A stretch of 64,000 bases of DNA from Macrostomum hystrix (GCA_950097015.1 CATNEN010000011.1:2154001-2218000); one strand, 5' to 3'. Counted from the first letter of the stretch, positions 47,501-64,000 are shown. The notes: generated by a model from the sequence alone, not told the origin. A program made the numbers and translations.

Positions 47501-50500
47501 TCTCCGCGAAGTCCGGACGTTGCTGGACAAGAAAAATAAATGGAATGTATTGATCTTTCCCGAACTCTGAGAGTGAGTTGCGGTCAGTCTGCACTTTTTA
47601 TTTTCTAACCCTATATGTACATTCTACCCTTCTGCATGTCACCCACCCCATTCTTGACTAATGTTATGCTTGTCCGTGTGTTTTTGCGAGACAGCAGTTT
47701 CAACAAATAGATGGCTTTTTGGGGACTGTTAATTTTCACGCGATGAGCAAGCTGGGCTATTCGGTTTATTTTACGTTTTTAATTTTCACTTTTGAGTCCT
47801 CATCGAAAGTGTGCTTCTCTGAGAGGCCAAGAACGTGCCCACCTGCCAGTCCCTCAGTCCAGAGACACCGCCGCCTCCGCCGCCGCGCGCCTTGTCTCGG
47901 ACGAGTTCTTTAAAAGTTCGCGCGCTGGCTCGCACGCTGCTGCTCAACAGGCGCCACTTTTGGCGTGCCTGCGAGCGCAAAGCGCGTTCCTGATCTGGGT
48001 CAGCAGCCGGGCGGCGAATTGTGTGGTCTCGCGAGTAGAAACCTGCGGGCCAGTTTTGTTGACGGCGATGCTGGTGCTCAGAAGGGAACTATCTGCTGTA
48101 AAAGGGAATCATTCTAGAGGCTTGAATTGACATTCCCTTTCTCACCTGTCTCTCGTTTCTTCTTCTCCATCAGCATGCTGAACATTGCGGACAGTTCGCT
48201 TGTCTTGGACTCCGTGACAGCGCGTTCAAGGTCCTGCTTTGGCATCTTAACCATTTGCGAAAGCTCTTCAGCGACCTTGGAGATTGATTCCAGTTTTTGA
48301 AAGCAGTCATTTTTTATAATAATTTGTTAAAAGGGCCAATTAGTTTTATAAGTAATTTGTTATTATTCTACAAAGTACCTGCAACAAAATGTAGGCGAAA
48401 GACGCAAAAAGCAAAAAAAACAAAAAAATTTAATAGCAGCAAATTTCTTAGACTTTTATGTCAGTGCTTCATCGCAAACTAAAAATACTCAAATTTTAAG
48501 TCTGAAGCCCACACAAGTAGCTCGTAAAAAATTGGTAAAAAATGATAAAAAATTGCAGTAGGACAATGCGTGATCACTTGGCTTTTTGGAGGTGAGTCAA
48601 ATACTCTTTAAATTCCTGATCCTGAAAATCCCTTATCTGATGGGAAATCCCTGATCTGATGGGGCTAGCTTCCAGAAATACTTCAGGCTAGCTTCGACAA
48701 ACACTCAGGCTAGCTTCCAGAAATACTAATCCCTTATCTGATGGGAAATCCCTTATCTGATGGGGAATCACTTATCTGATGGGGAATCACTTATCTGATG
48801 GGGAATCACTTATCTGATGGGAAATCCCTTATCTGATGGGAAATCCCTGATCTGAGGGAAATCCCTTATCTGATAGGAATCACTTATCTGATGGGGAATC
48901 ACTTATCTGATGGGGAATCACTTATCTGATGGGGAATCACTTATCTGATGGGGAATCACTTATCTGATGGGGAATCACTTATCTGATGGGGAATCACTTA
49001 TCTGATGGGGAATCACTTATCTGATGGGGAATCACTTATCTGATGGGGAATCACTTATCTGATGGGGAATGCCTGATTTGATGGGGAATCACTGATATGA
49101 TAAGGGAGTTTCAATTCGATGGAAAATTTTAAAATAGTTTGAAACCTTTGAATTGATTGGACGGGAACATACAGATTTTTCTCTAGAATTTTTGAGAGGG
49201 GTATTAGAGAATAATTAAAAATCGACTTATTTAAAAAAAATGATTAGATTAAAGTCGCCCGAGTAAATTTTAATCTCTGATTTAAATCTCAATATGTTGC
49301 TGCAGCAAGAAATACGACGTTTGGTGGAGAATCCCCCGTTTTGGTCAGGAATCCCCTATTCGGCGGGGAATTCCCGATTTGGTGGGAATCCTCCAAATGT
49401 GCAGGAATTCCCTTGAATTCGTGGGAAATTCGTGGAAAATCCTGCGGTTTGGTTGGTAATCTGCCGATTTTGTGGATAATTACCACGATTAGGTTGTGAA
49501 AACCCTGAATGTGTGGGTAATCCTCCAAATTTGTTGAGAATCCCTCGAATTTGTGGAGAATCCCTCGAATTTGTGGAGTATCCCTCGAATTTGTGGAGTA
49601 TCCCTCGAATTTGTGGAGTATCCCTCGAATTTGTGCAGTATCCCTCGAATTTGTGGAGTATCCCTCGAATTTGTGGAGTATCCCTCGAATTTGTGGAGTA
49701 TCCCTCGAATTTGTGGAGTATCCCTCGAATTTGTGGAGTATCCCTCGAATTTGTGGGGAATCCCTCGAATTTGTGCAGTATCCCTCGAATTTGTGGGGAA
49801 TCCCTCGAATTTGTGGAGAATCCCTCGAATTTGTGGGGAATCCCTCGAATTTGTTGGGAATTCCCCAATTTGGTAGGGAATCCATCTTTCGTCGATAAAT
49901 GGCACGTTATCATCCCCTGAGTTATAATGAAGAGCATTGTATCGCTGTAAACAATTCAAAATCTTAGATGCAAATAGAGTTGATTAATTAGACGATATTC
50001 ATCAAAAGCGAGCCCACCTGACTCTCCATTTGGAGATCCGAGCTTCCACCCACCATGTTAAAGTCACCAGTGTCATGCTGCTGCTGCTGCTGCTGCTGCT
50101 GTTGCTGATCGAATCGATTTCGTCTGACATGTGCCGGATGTCCGCAATATGCCCACTTGAATGGGAGACAGATTGTAAAAAAAACTGATATACTGAATTC
50201 AGGTAAATGAAAGATATATATAAGAAACTTATATATCTAGTTATGATCTGCGGAATTCATAGTTTGGGTTGTACTTAGATAACTACGGTGGTAATTAATA
50301 TAGTTTTGCTGTTAGTTGACTACTGTCTAGATAAAATAGATAGAAATTTGAAGTTAATAGAAATATTATGAATAATTTCCGTTTTCTCTAACACTTATTC
50401 TTCTATCTCTGGACTCTTTCTCTTTTATCCCACTGTCTCTAATCTCACTGTCTCTAATCTCACTGTCTCCTATCTCACTGCCTCTTATCTCACTGTCTCT

Positions 50501-52856
50501 AATCTCACTGTCTCTAATCTCACTGTCTCTAATCTCACTGTCTCTCATCTCACTGTCTCTAATCTCACTGTCTCTAATCTCACTGTCTCTAATCTCACTG
50601 TCTCTAATCTCACTGTCTCTAATCTCACTGTCTCTAATCTCACTGTCTCTCATCTCACTGTCTCTAATCTCACTGTCTCTCATCTCACTGTCTCTAATCT
50701 CACTGTCTCTAATCTCACTGTCTCTAATCTCACTGTCTCTAATCTCACTGTCTCTCATCTCACTGTCTCTAATCTCACTGTCTCTAATCTCACTGTCTCT
50801 AATCTCACTGTCTCTAATCTCACTGTCTCTAATCACACTGTCTCTAATCTCACTGTCTCTAATCTCACTGTCTCTAATCTCACTGTCTCCTATCTCACTG
50901 CCTCTTATCTCACTGTCTCCTATCTCACTGTCTCTAATCTAACTGTCTCTAATCTCACTGCCTCTTATCTCACTGCCTCTTATCTCACTGCCTCTTATCT
51001 CACTGCCTCTTATCTCACTGCCTCTTATCTCACTGCCTCTTATCTCACTGCCTCTTATCTCACTGCCTCTTATCTCACTGCCTCTTATCTCACTGCCTCT
51101 TATCTCACTGCCTCTTATCTCACTGCCTCTTATCTAACTGCCTCTTATCTAACTGCCTCTTATCTAACTGCCTCTTATCTAACTGCCTCTTATCTCACTG
51201 CCTCTTATCTCACTGCCTCTTATCTCACTGCCTCTTATCTCACTGCCTCTTATCTCAACCTCTCCAATCTTAGTCTATGATCTTCGCAACTGTACCGGGT
51301 GGCCCATGCGTTTAAGGACAACTTAAAAATGATAAAATGTATATACATTTTTAATATAAAAACAACCAACAAACGAAAACTTTAACATTTTAACTGACCG
51401 CCATAATGTCTAGATGGCAACTAAAAATAACATTTACTCAATGTAGCCCCCCTCCGCTGCATACACGGCTTCAATGGGAGACCGAAACTTGGTACAGGCA
51501 CCTCTGATGACGGCAGGGCCCTGAGCTGACCAGGCAGCACTAACAGCAACTTGGAGAGTCTCCACGGTAGCATAAGTTGTTAAACATGCAACGCGGGCCA
51601 CGTTGTTCCACACAAAGTAATCGAGAGGGGAACAGTCTGGACTCGATGGTGGCCAAGTGGTCGCATCCCAGAAGCCCTCGCCGAGCTCCCGGCGAAGAAA
51701 TTCTTGAGTAGCGACAGCCGTGTGGGCAGGAGCGCCGTCCTGCTGAAAAACAAACGTACCTGGGGCAAAGTTGTGTCGAATCCATGGCAGTACATGATCC
51801 TGCAGCATGCGGATGTACTCGGCTGAGTTGATTTTCACTCCAGATCGGGGGAGCCACCCTGCCGTCCGAAGCCACGACACCGAGAAACATGGCACCTTTG
51901 GCATGTTGCTGGCGAGGCATATAGCGGTGTTCCTCCGCAGCAGAGCTGGAGTCTCCTTTCAACTGCCGCAGCAGCTCCAACTTCTTCAATGTCGCTCTTG
52001 ACGGCGTAAACAAACGACCTTGCAACATTGAGGTTCTCTGCTATCTGTGCTGGGCTTATACCCCGCGCGAGCTGGTCTACCACCATCAAACGTTTAGCGC
52101 GATTCATGGCTAATGCTAAGTTGCCGAAAATTTTCGCGGCAGCTACAGACTATATAGGTACTATTTTGTCTATGACCAAAACTATTATGCTCTAGCTACC
52201 GCTGGCTTTGCTTTCTTCTATTTTTAAGGTTGTCCTTAAACGCATGGGCCACCCGGTATATTTCCAATTTCTGACTCACACTAGTCGCATTCTAAAGTAC
52301 TCTCGCATGCCGTATTTCATATTCGCACAGCCAGGATCAGAGACGCATTGTAAAACACTGGCAGATGCTCCGGTTGCATTGGTACTACTCTGAGTTCACA
52401 TGATAACTATTGTGCGACAGTGCATTTTGTAGCCCAACAACTAAACTACAGTCGCATGAAGGCCTTATAGTTGTTACAGTCCTCAGGGAACGGGAAGAGA
52501 ATTGGTTGGGCAATCGGTCGATTAAATCCTAACCAACATTTCCAATTCTAGATAATTTATATAGTTAGAAATATAATGGCATATTGGCTCGCATATACAC
52601 GATTTATAATACATTTACATGCTGGAATCAGCTCAGAGGACACACAAGCAACAGATTAGCGATCCCAGCAGCCCAAATCGACGAAGCCAAAAGAGAAAAG
52701 AGAAGATAGAGGAGAGAGGCAATGAGAGAGTTTGGTCAGCGATAATCTTTCCAATGATTGGCACAGCGAGCACAGTAGGCCCTATCATTGCGAATGGATG
52801 GGAAAATTCTGAAGGCAGCCAACAAAGATCCTCAGGGCTAGGGATAAGAGAACCAA

Positions 52857-52926
<70 letters not shown>

Positions 52927-53954
52927 ATGCTTGGAAGATGCATTGAGATATTGTGCGAATGCTAGTTTAGTTGCTCTTAACTCGCTTTATAATCCGAAAT
53001 TTATTTTAGAATCCATGCTACAAAGTATTTTGGAATTTTAACTAATCACGACCTCGTGATTTAAAAAAACTTAGGATTTTAGAAATTGGCGACTTAAGCT
53101 GATCGAGATCTTAGCGATTTATGGGATTTTGATGGCTCTGATATTTTCTCGAAACATAATTTCTAAGAATGGGATTTATTGAAATCAAGTTTTTTATGTA
53201 GAAGGACAAGAAGGATTTTTTAGAATCGGTATTTCTTAGAAATTTAGAAATAATTTTGTTCGGTACTTTTAGATAAAAATTTGTAGAAAAAGGATTTCCA
53301 AAAAGTTTTTCCTAAAAATGTGATTTATTAGATTCAAGATTTCTTCGAAACAGGGCTCCTTAAAACTTTATTTCTTAGAATTAAGATTTCTTAGAAGCAG
53401 GGTTTCTCAGAATTAGAGTTCACAGAATCAAGATTTCTTCGAAACAGGGCTTCTTAAAACTTTTTTTCTTAGAATTAAGATTTCTTAGAAGCAGGGTTTC
53501 TCAGAATTAGAGTTCACAGAATCAAGATTTCTTCGAAACAGGGCTTCCTAAAACTTTATTTCTTAGAATTAAGATTTCTTTGAAGCGGGGTTTCTTAGAA
53601 TTTTAATTCTCAGAATCAAGATTTCTTAGAAACGGGGTTTCTTAACATTTTATTCTTCAGTATCAATATTTCTTCAAAAGAATTAAATCTAAATTAGAAT
53701 TAAAATTCTCAGTGTTAAGATTTCTTGGAAACATGGTTTCTCAGAACCGTGATTTTTCCCGATCAAGATTTTGTACTATCATTTTCAATGCAGTTTGAAA
53801 ACTAATTCGGTTTGGATTCTTTTACGAATAAAAGAAGATTTCAGTAACTTTACGAAAAACGAGCAGCTTTATAATTGGACCCACAGAATCTGAGCCACAA
53901 AAGCTTCCAAGCTGACACTCGATTGACGCATTCGTCGATAATTCCTGATCAATA

Positions 53955-53987
<33 letters not shown>

Positions 53988-54070
53988 TTGCTGTTGCCGT
54001 TGCTGCTTTGAGGACTTGTTTCACCGTGTCTGCTGCTTCGGTTTCCATTAACAACAGGTTTTTGGTTATG
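44592..54070 (-). CDS. SNF1-related kinase, C-terminal half (same gene as 54608-60390)
   Basis: This half continues the kinase frame from exon 54762-54608 and ends at TAA 44592. Exons are 54070-53885, 50155-50018, 48275-48146, 48095-48043, 47989-47843, 47522-47318, a small uncertain exon (46478-46456), 46055-45454, 44890-44782 and 44687-44592. Phases match throughout if the small exon, or one of equal phase, is included. The exon at 48275-48146 (VAEELSQMVKMPKQDLERAV, then MFSMLMEKKKR) looks like the UBA-like helix bundle that follows the catalytic domain in MARK, SIK and HUNK kinases. Other parts are low-complexity: poly-Asn/Ser, a poly-Gln run (50070-50105), Gly and Ala runs, and a basic Gln/His/Arg stretch with NPVGVYVPPKKKELFPQRRN. 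No KA1 domain is recognised. The conserved core is sound, but this tail rests only on splice signals. Confidence 0.6.
44993..45345 (+). mobile_element. tRNA-derived SINE copy 6 (nearly full length)
   Basis: This is the best-preserved copy: gtgagtggcagagcggttaa, gagctcgattccgcggcgag, the full body and a short tail after gcagccctcctcc. It lies in kinase intron 44891-45453, antisense to the gene. Confidence 0.95.
46635..46925 (+). mobile_element. tRNA-derived SINE copy 7 (B box deleted)
   Basis: gtcggtggcagagcggtcta is followed directly by acgcggcgaggccacattca, so the segment holding the B box is lost. The rest of the body is present to the aattattcatc tail. It lies in a kinase intron, antisense to the gene. 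Confidence 0.9.
47000..47283. repeat. 43-bp minisatellite, ~6.5 copies
   Basis: The unit is gttttctgtgaccacagaca-ccctgcgaatactgttttac-aaa. Copies are essentially identical and each carries a ctgtg/cacag mini-hairpin. It ends about 35 bases from kinase exon 47522-47318. Confidence 0.96.
48600..49095. repeat. 19-bp minisatellite
   Basis: The unit is ggggaatcacttatctgat, with gaaatccc variants at the left end and an inserted gctagcttccagaaatact word repeated near 48665-48725. It lies in a kinase intron. Confidence 0.95.
49310..49880. repeat. 20-bp minisatellite, ~17 core copies
   Basis: The unit is atccctcgaatttgtggagt. The core (49530-49860) is regular, with degenerate relatives outward to 49310. 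It lies in a kinase intron. The RDTPQIRGILHKFEG-type frames are artefacts. Confidence 0.95.
50410..51262. repeat. 15-bp minisatellite, ~57 copies, two domains
   Basis: The left part is tctctaatctcactg and the right part (from about 50950) is cctcttatctcactg. A run of four taactg variants is near 51130-51185. It directly abuts the mariner element that begins at 51295. Confidence 0.96.
51295..52256 (-). mobile_element. Decayed Tc1/mariner-type transposon
   Basis: The terminal inverted repeats are about 30 bases: ccgggtggcccatgcgttta then aggacaac at 51295, and its inverted copy ending at 52256, with two mismatches near the inner end. TA dinucleotides flank both ends (51293-51294, 52257-52258), as expected for this superfamily. 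The 962-bp length is shorter than the usual 1.2-1.4 kb. It sits in kinase intron 50156-53884. Confidence 0.95.
51434..52107 (-). pseudogene. Broken mariner-family transposase
   Basis: A transposase of this family cuts and joins the element at TA sites. The start (52107) reads MNRAKRLMVVDQLARGISPA and an HTH-like AQIAENLNVARSFVYAVKSD. The frame then shifts by 51960 (KGAMFLGVVASDGRVAPP in a second frame) and again by about 51880, where the catalytic end lies (SAEYIRMLQDHVLPWIRHNF, FQQDGAPAHTA, WPPSSPDCSPLDYFVW). The last two acidic residues are about 38 apart by my count, not the 34 of classical mariners. Residues between the HTH region and the first catalytic Asp are largely missing. Two frameshifts and the deletion mean it cannot encode active enzyme. 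Confidence 0.88.
52858..52923 (+). repeat. (CTG)22 microsatellite
   Basis: There are twenty-two uninterrupted CTG triplets on the plus strand (CAG on the transcribed strand of the kinase gene). The run lies inside intron 50156-53884, not in a recognised exon. A pure run of this length is likely unstable between individuals. Confidence 0.98.
53330..53640. repeat. 94-bp tandem repeat, ~3 copies
   Basis: ttcttcgaaacagggct starts at 53341, 53435 and 53529, a strict 94-bp period. The flanks, 53080-53330 and 53640-53800, are built of the same ttcttagaa/gatttctt words in decayed form. It lies in a kinase intron. Confidence 0.9.
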
Positions 54071-54407
54071 CTGTAAAATTTTAATTTTAGTTATTGGATG
54101 TGTGCGCTTGTGAAGCGTTGAGATCAGGTTGAAATATTTAGTGCAAGTTAATTAACAAAGGAACAAGTACACAAAAAGCTACAATTGTAAATTATACTAA
54201 AAAACTTAATAATCTAAACACTAATATCGTGGTGTTAGTTTTGCATTTTTTAACTTTGATCTAGTAGTTGTTAGCTTCGAGATTAACAAGAAATAAGAAA
54301 TAAATAATGTTAAAAAGGTGTGTCATGTGAACTAGTATGTCATATGAGCATAATTGCAAAATAGCTGTACGGAGTGGTGCGACAATAGTTGAAAGTCGAC
54401 CCTCAGT

Positions 54408-54562
54408 CAGCGAGGTGGCAATTCTGCACATTCCGCTGACTCCTGAGCGTATGCATCTGCCCTGACTTTCTCATCATCAGACTAAGGCTTCTAGAAGCCT
54501 TCTCTCCGCGGCTGCGCCCCAAATGAATGTGGCCTCGCCGCGGAATCGAGCTCGGGGACGTC
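54408..54562 (-). mobile_element. tRNA-derived SINE copy 8 (minus strand, partial)
   Basis: On the minus strand it reads gagctcgattccgcggcgag, gcagccgcggagagaaggct, agaaagtcagggcagatgca and ggagtcagcggaatgtgcag. The middle and both ends are trimmed. It is the only intronic copy in the same sense as its host gene (kinase intron 54071-54607). Confidence 0.9.
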
Positions 54563-54607
54563 GGGGTTTTAAAAATTATGGACTCAACCCCAAGCGATTG
54601 TGCTCAC

Positions 54608-60390
<5,783 letters not shown>

Positions 60391-60604
60391 TCCAGCACTG
60401 CCATGGGCTTAGCACAGCATGGGCGCGCTTGCCTGACTACTAACGCTACGCAGGACGATACCTCAAAATTAGACTAATTGTCTGTCTATTTTGTATCCTT
60501 AGCAACTGGATAACAACTGTTTGAGATGTTCCGATTAAAGATAAAAAGACACTCATGACAACTCAGAGGCCGCTATAGCCGATGGTACAGGGACTCCCCT
60601 CATT
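60391..60604 (-). promoter_or_regulatory. Upstream region of the kinase gene
   Basis: This stretch lies between the kinase ATG (60390) and the first upstream SINE. It is part of the 1.7-kb divergent spacer shared with the lectin-like gene. No clear core promoter motif is seen. Confidence 0.3.
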
Positions 60605-60815
60605 GGTTGGGGGTTTCATTGGCGGAGCGGTCAAAAGTCTCGAACCCCGAAATTAATTTAGCCGGATTAGGCTTGCCATGCAATTTAGGGCCAATAGGAG
60701 CCAATCCTCCTGTAGGATCGGGGAGGACCCTGTGTACGTGTCCGTGTAGAAGCGGTGGCAGTGGCGGGTAGACTGTTCATTGCTATGAATAATTGCTTTC
60801 AGCCCCCCTACCGAT
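60605..60815 (+). mobile_element. Old, diverged SINE copy 11
   Basis: cattggcggagcggtcaaaa, ctcgaacccc, ttgccatgcaatttagggcc, tgtgtacgtgtccgtgtaga and ttcagcccccc follow the order of the family but with many changes. It is either an old copy or a related subfamily. It is intergenic. Confidence 0.6.
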
Positions 60816-60969
60816 ACTACTATTACAAAAAATTATTCTAGTTTGCTAGTTAGCTAAAGAGAAATATTAGCTACCAAATGTTCGACATTAACTACTGTTC
60901 TTAGTAGACAATGTGATTAAATAACAATAATAAATGCTAGAGGGCTTTAGGCACTGGCGCTTCATTTGA

Positions 60970-61212
60970 TGAAGCGAAGAGGCAATTCTGCCCATTTCGC
61001 TGACTCCTGACACACTAACACAGATACTGAGCGACTGTCTTTGTCGACTTTCTCGTCGTCAGGCAGAGTACACTCTCACTGTACCTTGGAGGTTGGCCCT
61101 CAAGGGCGTAAATTGCACGACAAGCCACCAAGCCTTCTCTCCGCGGCTGCGCCCCAAATGAACGTGGCCTCGCCGCGGAATCGAGCTCAGGGACCTTAGT
61201 GACTCACCCCTA
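60970..61212 (-). mobile_element. tRNA-derived SINE copy 12 (minus strand)
   Basis: On the minus strand it reads gggtgagtcactaaggtccc, gagctcgattccgcggcgag, the full first half of the body, agaaagtcgacaaagacagt and ggagtcagcgaaatgggcag. The A box is deleted. It lies in the divergent spacer between the kinase and lectin-like genes. Confidence 0.92.
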
Positions 61213-62087
61213 GACAGAAAGTGAGAATATACCGCATCACAAAATCTGATCATATACTCTGATCACTGTCAATTTTTTCACATCGGCGTAAATTTTGACT
61301 GAATAGTGTTAGAAGATCAATCATTTTATCTCAGTTGATCTCAAGGAAACTCAATGTGATCTGAATAGATAATTCAGTGCATATTCAACACTGGTAGTTC
61401 TTCGAATCGATGTACAAGAAATGCGTTTCAATCCACTTCAGTAAGCAATAGTGATTGTTATTTGCCAGTCGTACAAGAGTGCATCAGATAAGAGTCAGTA
61501 AAGTGTCCGCTCGTGTCTAAACGCACTTCCAGTCTCATTGTGCTTCTATTCAGCTTCTAGACGAGTACAAGCAACTCGCACCAGTGCTGGACCTTGACGG
61601 GTGAGAATGCGCTCACGTTTCCACTTGAGTGCTCAGCCCGCCAACCATCCTTCTCTTCACTCCTCGCTTCCTGATTCGTCAGCGCCAAGCGCCTCCTTAG
61701 CAACCGTTGAGTTTTTGCGTCCTTGCCAAGTCCTGCTCAGACAGACAAACACAACCCCTAGAGCCTATTAGGCGCCTGAGCAACAATCCCAATAGGTAAC
61801 TAGGGACAACTTATGTTTTTTACATGAATTCCAGCCCCATTGTATTGCAAGACATAAGTCATCAGAAAACATTCTGTTTCAAAGAAAGGCAAGTAGAGAC
61901 GACAACACTGGAGAGTTTCATCGCAGGTGAGATTCCAATAAAAACTTTCTGCGTCTGTATCGCTAATGACTCGACAACTGAGAGCTCAAACGATAGCACA
62001 CAAATACCAACACAGGAACACAGTCTTACGAGCGTACAAGTGTTAACATCCATCATTCCAGGAAAGAAGTCTTATCAATTATCGTCT
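61213..62087 (+). promoter_or_regulatory. Upstream and 5' leader region of the lectin-like gene
   Basis: No other gene is seen. The frame of the lectin-like gene stays open back to an in-frame Met at 61824, but that leader would bury the signal peptide. I therefore treat it as probable 5' UTR, or as an alternative start. Confidence 0.4.
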
Positions 62088-64000
62088 ATGGCAGTCTATC
62101 AGTTGGTTTTATTAGGCCTGCTGCTGCTGCTGCCAGTAACCAGTTCAAGTTCCTATGGCTTTCACTGTCCGACCGGCGAGGACACGAGCTGTTATGTGTC
62201 GGTAACGTTACCCTTGAGCTCTTCGAACAGCGAACCCTGCGGCTCACTCAGCAGTTCTGGCTTCAAACCGTTGACAAGGCAGGTGTTGGCCTATCTGCAG
62301 AACTTCACCGCCTTTAGGGCGCCGCTGAGTTTCAGGTAAGTTCTCTTAAAAATCTGCACTTCAATGAAACTATGTAGCTGTATCTTCGTTTCCGAAAATT
62401 CTATGACTTCTATGGAAAGAAATAATCTGATTGAATCTAACCACATCCGCCCAGCCAACCGGTGGTGATTGCGCAATCACCTGGGGTCTCGACTTCTACT
62501 AAGACTGCGTGTTGGGGCGGCCGCCGCGACGCGGGAATCACGGCCGCCCTGGCAAACGTGACGCTCCTGATGCCGCCATCTTCAGATTCCGATCGGCTGA
62601 AGGTGGTCACCGTGATGGCGGTTAACTCAGGCGGCGGGAAAAAGACGGTGGCTGTAACTCTGCAGGATCCGAATACACAGCGTCAATTGATGTGCGAGGC
62701 GCCACTGAGTGTGGCTGAAGACCTTGCCTCAAGCTCTGCAGTGTCAGCCTGTGAGTTTGGGCTTCGAATTTCATAAAGATTTATAGCTATGTACATTGAT
62801 GAAGGGCAGAGCAGCTGGAAGGTATCGGCAATTGATAATTCTTAACTTGAGTAAACATGTCAATTTTTTGGAAGCTGGTGACTTAAGAATGGTCATAGAG
62901 GCAGTAAGGGGTTCGGGGGACGAGATTTTGGCGCTCGAGAACGAGTGTACATTGAATAGTTTCAATTCTCACACAGGACGGGTGAGGGGAGGAGATTTTC
63001 TAGGTAATGTACATTGAAGAAAGACAGAGAGCCAAGATGTAGGGGACGAGATTTTGGAAGCAGCGTACATTAATCAAAGACAGAGAGCCAAGATGGGTGT
63101 AGGGGACGAGATTTTGGAAGCAGCGTACATTGAAGAAATACAGAGAGCCAAGATGGGTGTAGGGGACGAGATTTTGGAAGCAGCATACATTGAAGAAATA
63201 CAGAGAGCCAAGATGTAGGGGACGAGATTTTTGAAGCAGCGTACATTGAAGAAATACAGAGAGCCAAGATCGGTGTAGGGGACGAGATTTTTGAAGCAGC
63301 GTACATTAATGAAAGACAGAAAGCCAAGATGGGTGTAGGGGACGAGATTTTGGAAGCAGCGTACATTAATGAAAGACAGAAAGCCAAGATGGATGTAGGG
63401 GACGAGATTTTGGAAGCAGCTTGCATTGAAGAAAGACACTTTTTTGAAAAAAGCTACTTTTTTTATTAATTTCTTTTCGGACGTCATGCGTTTTCTGGGT
63501 TTCAAGAAAGCCTTTTGTTGGACAAGCAAGATTCTTTGACTTAATTAAACGCGGACTTTCGCAGGCAAATTTTTTCGATTTTTCAGACGATTGTTTCTAC
63601 CTGCTGGGTACGTGTTATTTTGTCACCAGAGCCCAAGCTAATTGGGAAACTGCCAACAGCCCAGGGACTTGCCCGTTCGGAAAACTGGCACTAGCCAAGG
63701 ATGCCAACGAGGAGGCGCTCATTAAGTACGCCGTTTGAAGTGATACTACTCGTACAAACGTCGATAAGATGCTCAGACCATACAGTACAAGAGCAAGCCT
63801 ACACTCACTTCCTTCCAGATCATTCGTTCAAAGCTTGAATGTCAGCGTCGAATACTACATCCAGGCCCGCGAGTGCTCACCCGAGTACACCATGCCGTTC
63901 TCCAACGACACCCTGACTGACTTCGTTGAACCTCTGACAGCCGTACTGTTTCGCGTCTCTCGATTCCCAGCCTGTGCCAGGATTAACTACGTGAATGGAA
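62088..64000 (+). CDS. Secreted or membrane protein with C-type-lectin-like domain, 3' end off window
   Basis: The protein enters the secretory pathway and probably acts outside the cell in recognition or adhesion. Exons are 62088-62335, 62455-62750, 63587-63725 and 63819 to beyond 64000, with matching phases (2, 1, 2). The start MAVYQLVLLGLLLLLPVTSS is a clear signal peptide, which is why I prefer 62088. About 170 residues of Ser/Thr-rich sequence with several Cys follow and match no family I know. Exon 3 opens a C-type-lectin-like domain (CFYLLGTCYFVTRAQANWET, then CPFGKLALAKDANEEALIK), matching the CY-F...W..A...C...G..LA...D..E pattern. The last exon continues it (SFVQSLNVSVEYYIQAREC). 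Calcium- and sugar-binding residues would lie further on and cannot be judged. A 60-bp minisatellite fills intron three. Confidence 0.75.
62925..63440. repeat. 56-60 bp minisatellite, ~8 copies
   Basis: The unit is aggggacgagattttggaag-cagcgtacattgaagaaata-cagagagccaagatgggtgt. Units without the ggtgt end are 56 bp. Copies start near 63041, 63101 and 63161, and a diverged first copy is near 62925. It lies in intron 62751-63586 of the lectin-like gene. Confidence 0.94.

Noticed and set aside
52619-53041. 140-codon plus-strand frame with poly-cysteine
   Set aside because: It is built around the (CTG)22 run. There is no homology or splice support.

Overview
The window is nuclear DNA of an animal. 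Genes are split by short to multi-kilobase GT-AG introns, coding exons are GC-rich in an AT-rich background, and the proteins are metazoan families: an alpha-arrestin, a GRAMD1/Aster sterol-transfer protein, LRRC46, a Spalt/SALL zinc-finger factor, an SNF1/HUNK-like kinase and a C-type-lectin-like secreted protein. The extreme load of minisatellites plus a tRNA-derived SINE suggests an invertebrate, perhaps a free-living flatworm or another lophotrochozoan. I cannot assign a species. No prokaryotic features (operons, ribosome binding sites, CRISPR) are expected or seen.

Layout. Five genes lie on the minus strand: the alpha-arrestin (942-5632, C-terminus beyond the left edge), GRAMD1 (13343-20249, 5' exon not found), LRRC46 (22937-24788, complete with one intron), the SALL-like gene (28570-34310, four exons) and a kinase of about 860 residues (44592-60390, at least 17 exons). 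The sixth, a signal-peptide protein with a C-type-lectin-like domain, is on the plus strand (62088 to the right edge) and is divergent from the kinase. I rebuilt exons by hand from splice sites. The intron phases agree at every join, except that one small kinase exon near 46456-46478 is uncertain.

Between and inside the genes lie about 30 unrelated tandem arrays with 13 to 94 bp units, together roughly a quarter of the window. The largest are a 13-bp array of 2.6 kb with two levels of higher-order structure (9343-11945) and a 23-bp array of 2.4 kb inside a GRAMD1 intron (15990-18356). Twelve copies of one tRNA-derived SINE are present. Ten sit in introns, and nine of those ten are antisense to the host gene. 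A decayed Tc1/mariner element with nearly perfect terminal repeats lies in a kinase intron, and a MITE-like foldback is at 26075-26486.

The most unusual object is a small 130-bp insert that splits the SINE in the LRRC46 intron. It is made of two blocks that occur 1.3 kb away in the opposite order and separated by a spacer, with one mismatch in about 130 bases, so it looks like a circularly permuted copy.

The genes do not form a pathway. They are neighbours with separate roles: receptor or cargo trafficking, ER-plasma membrane sterol transfer, sperm flagellum, developmental transcription, signalling kinase and extracellular recognition.
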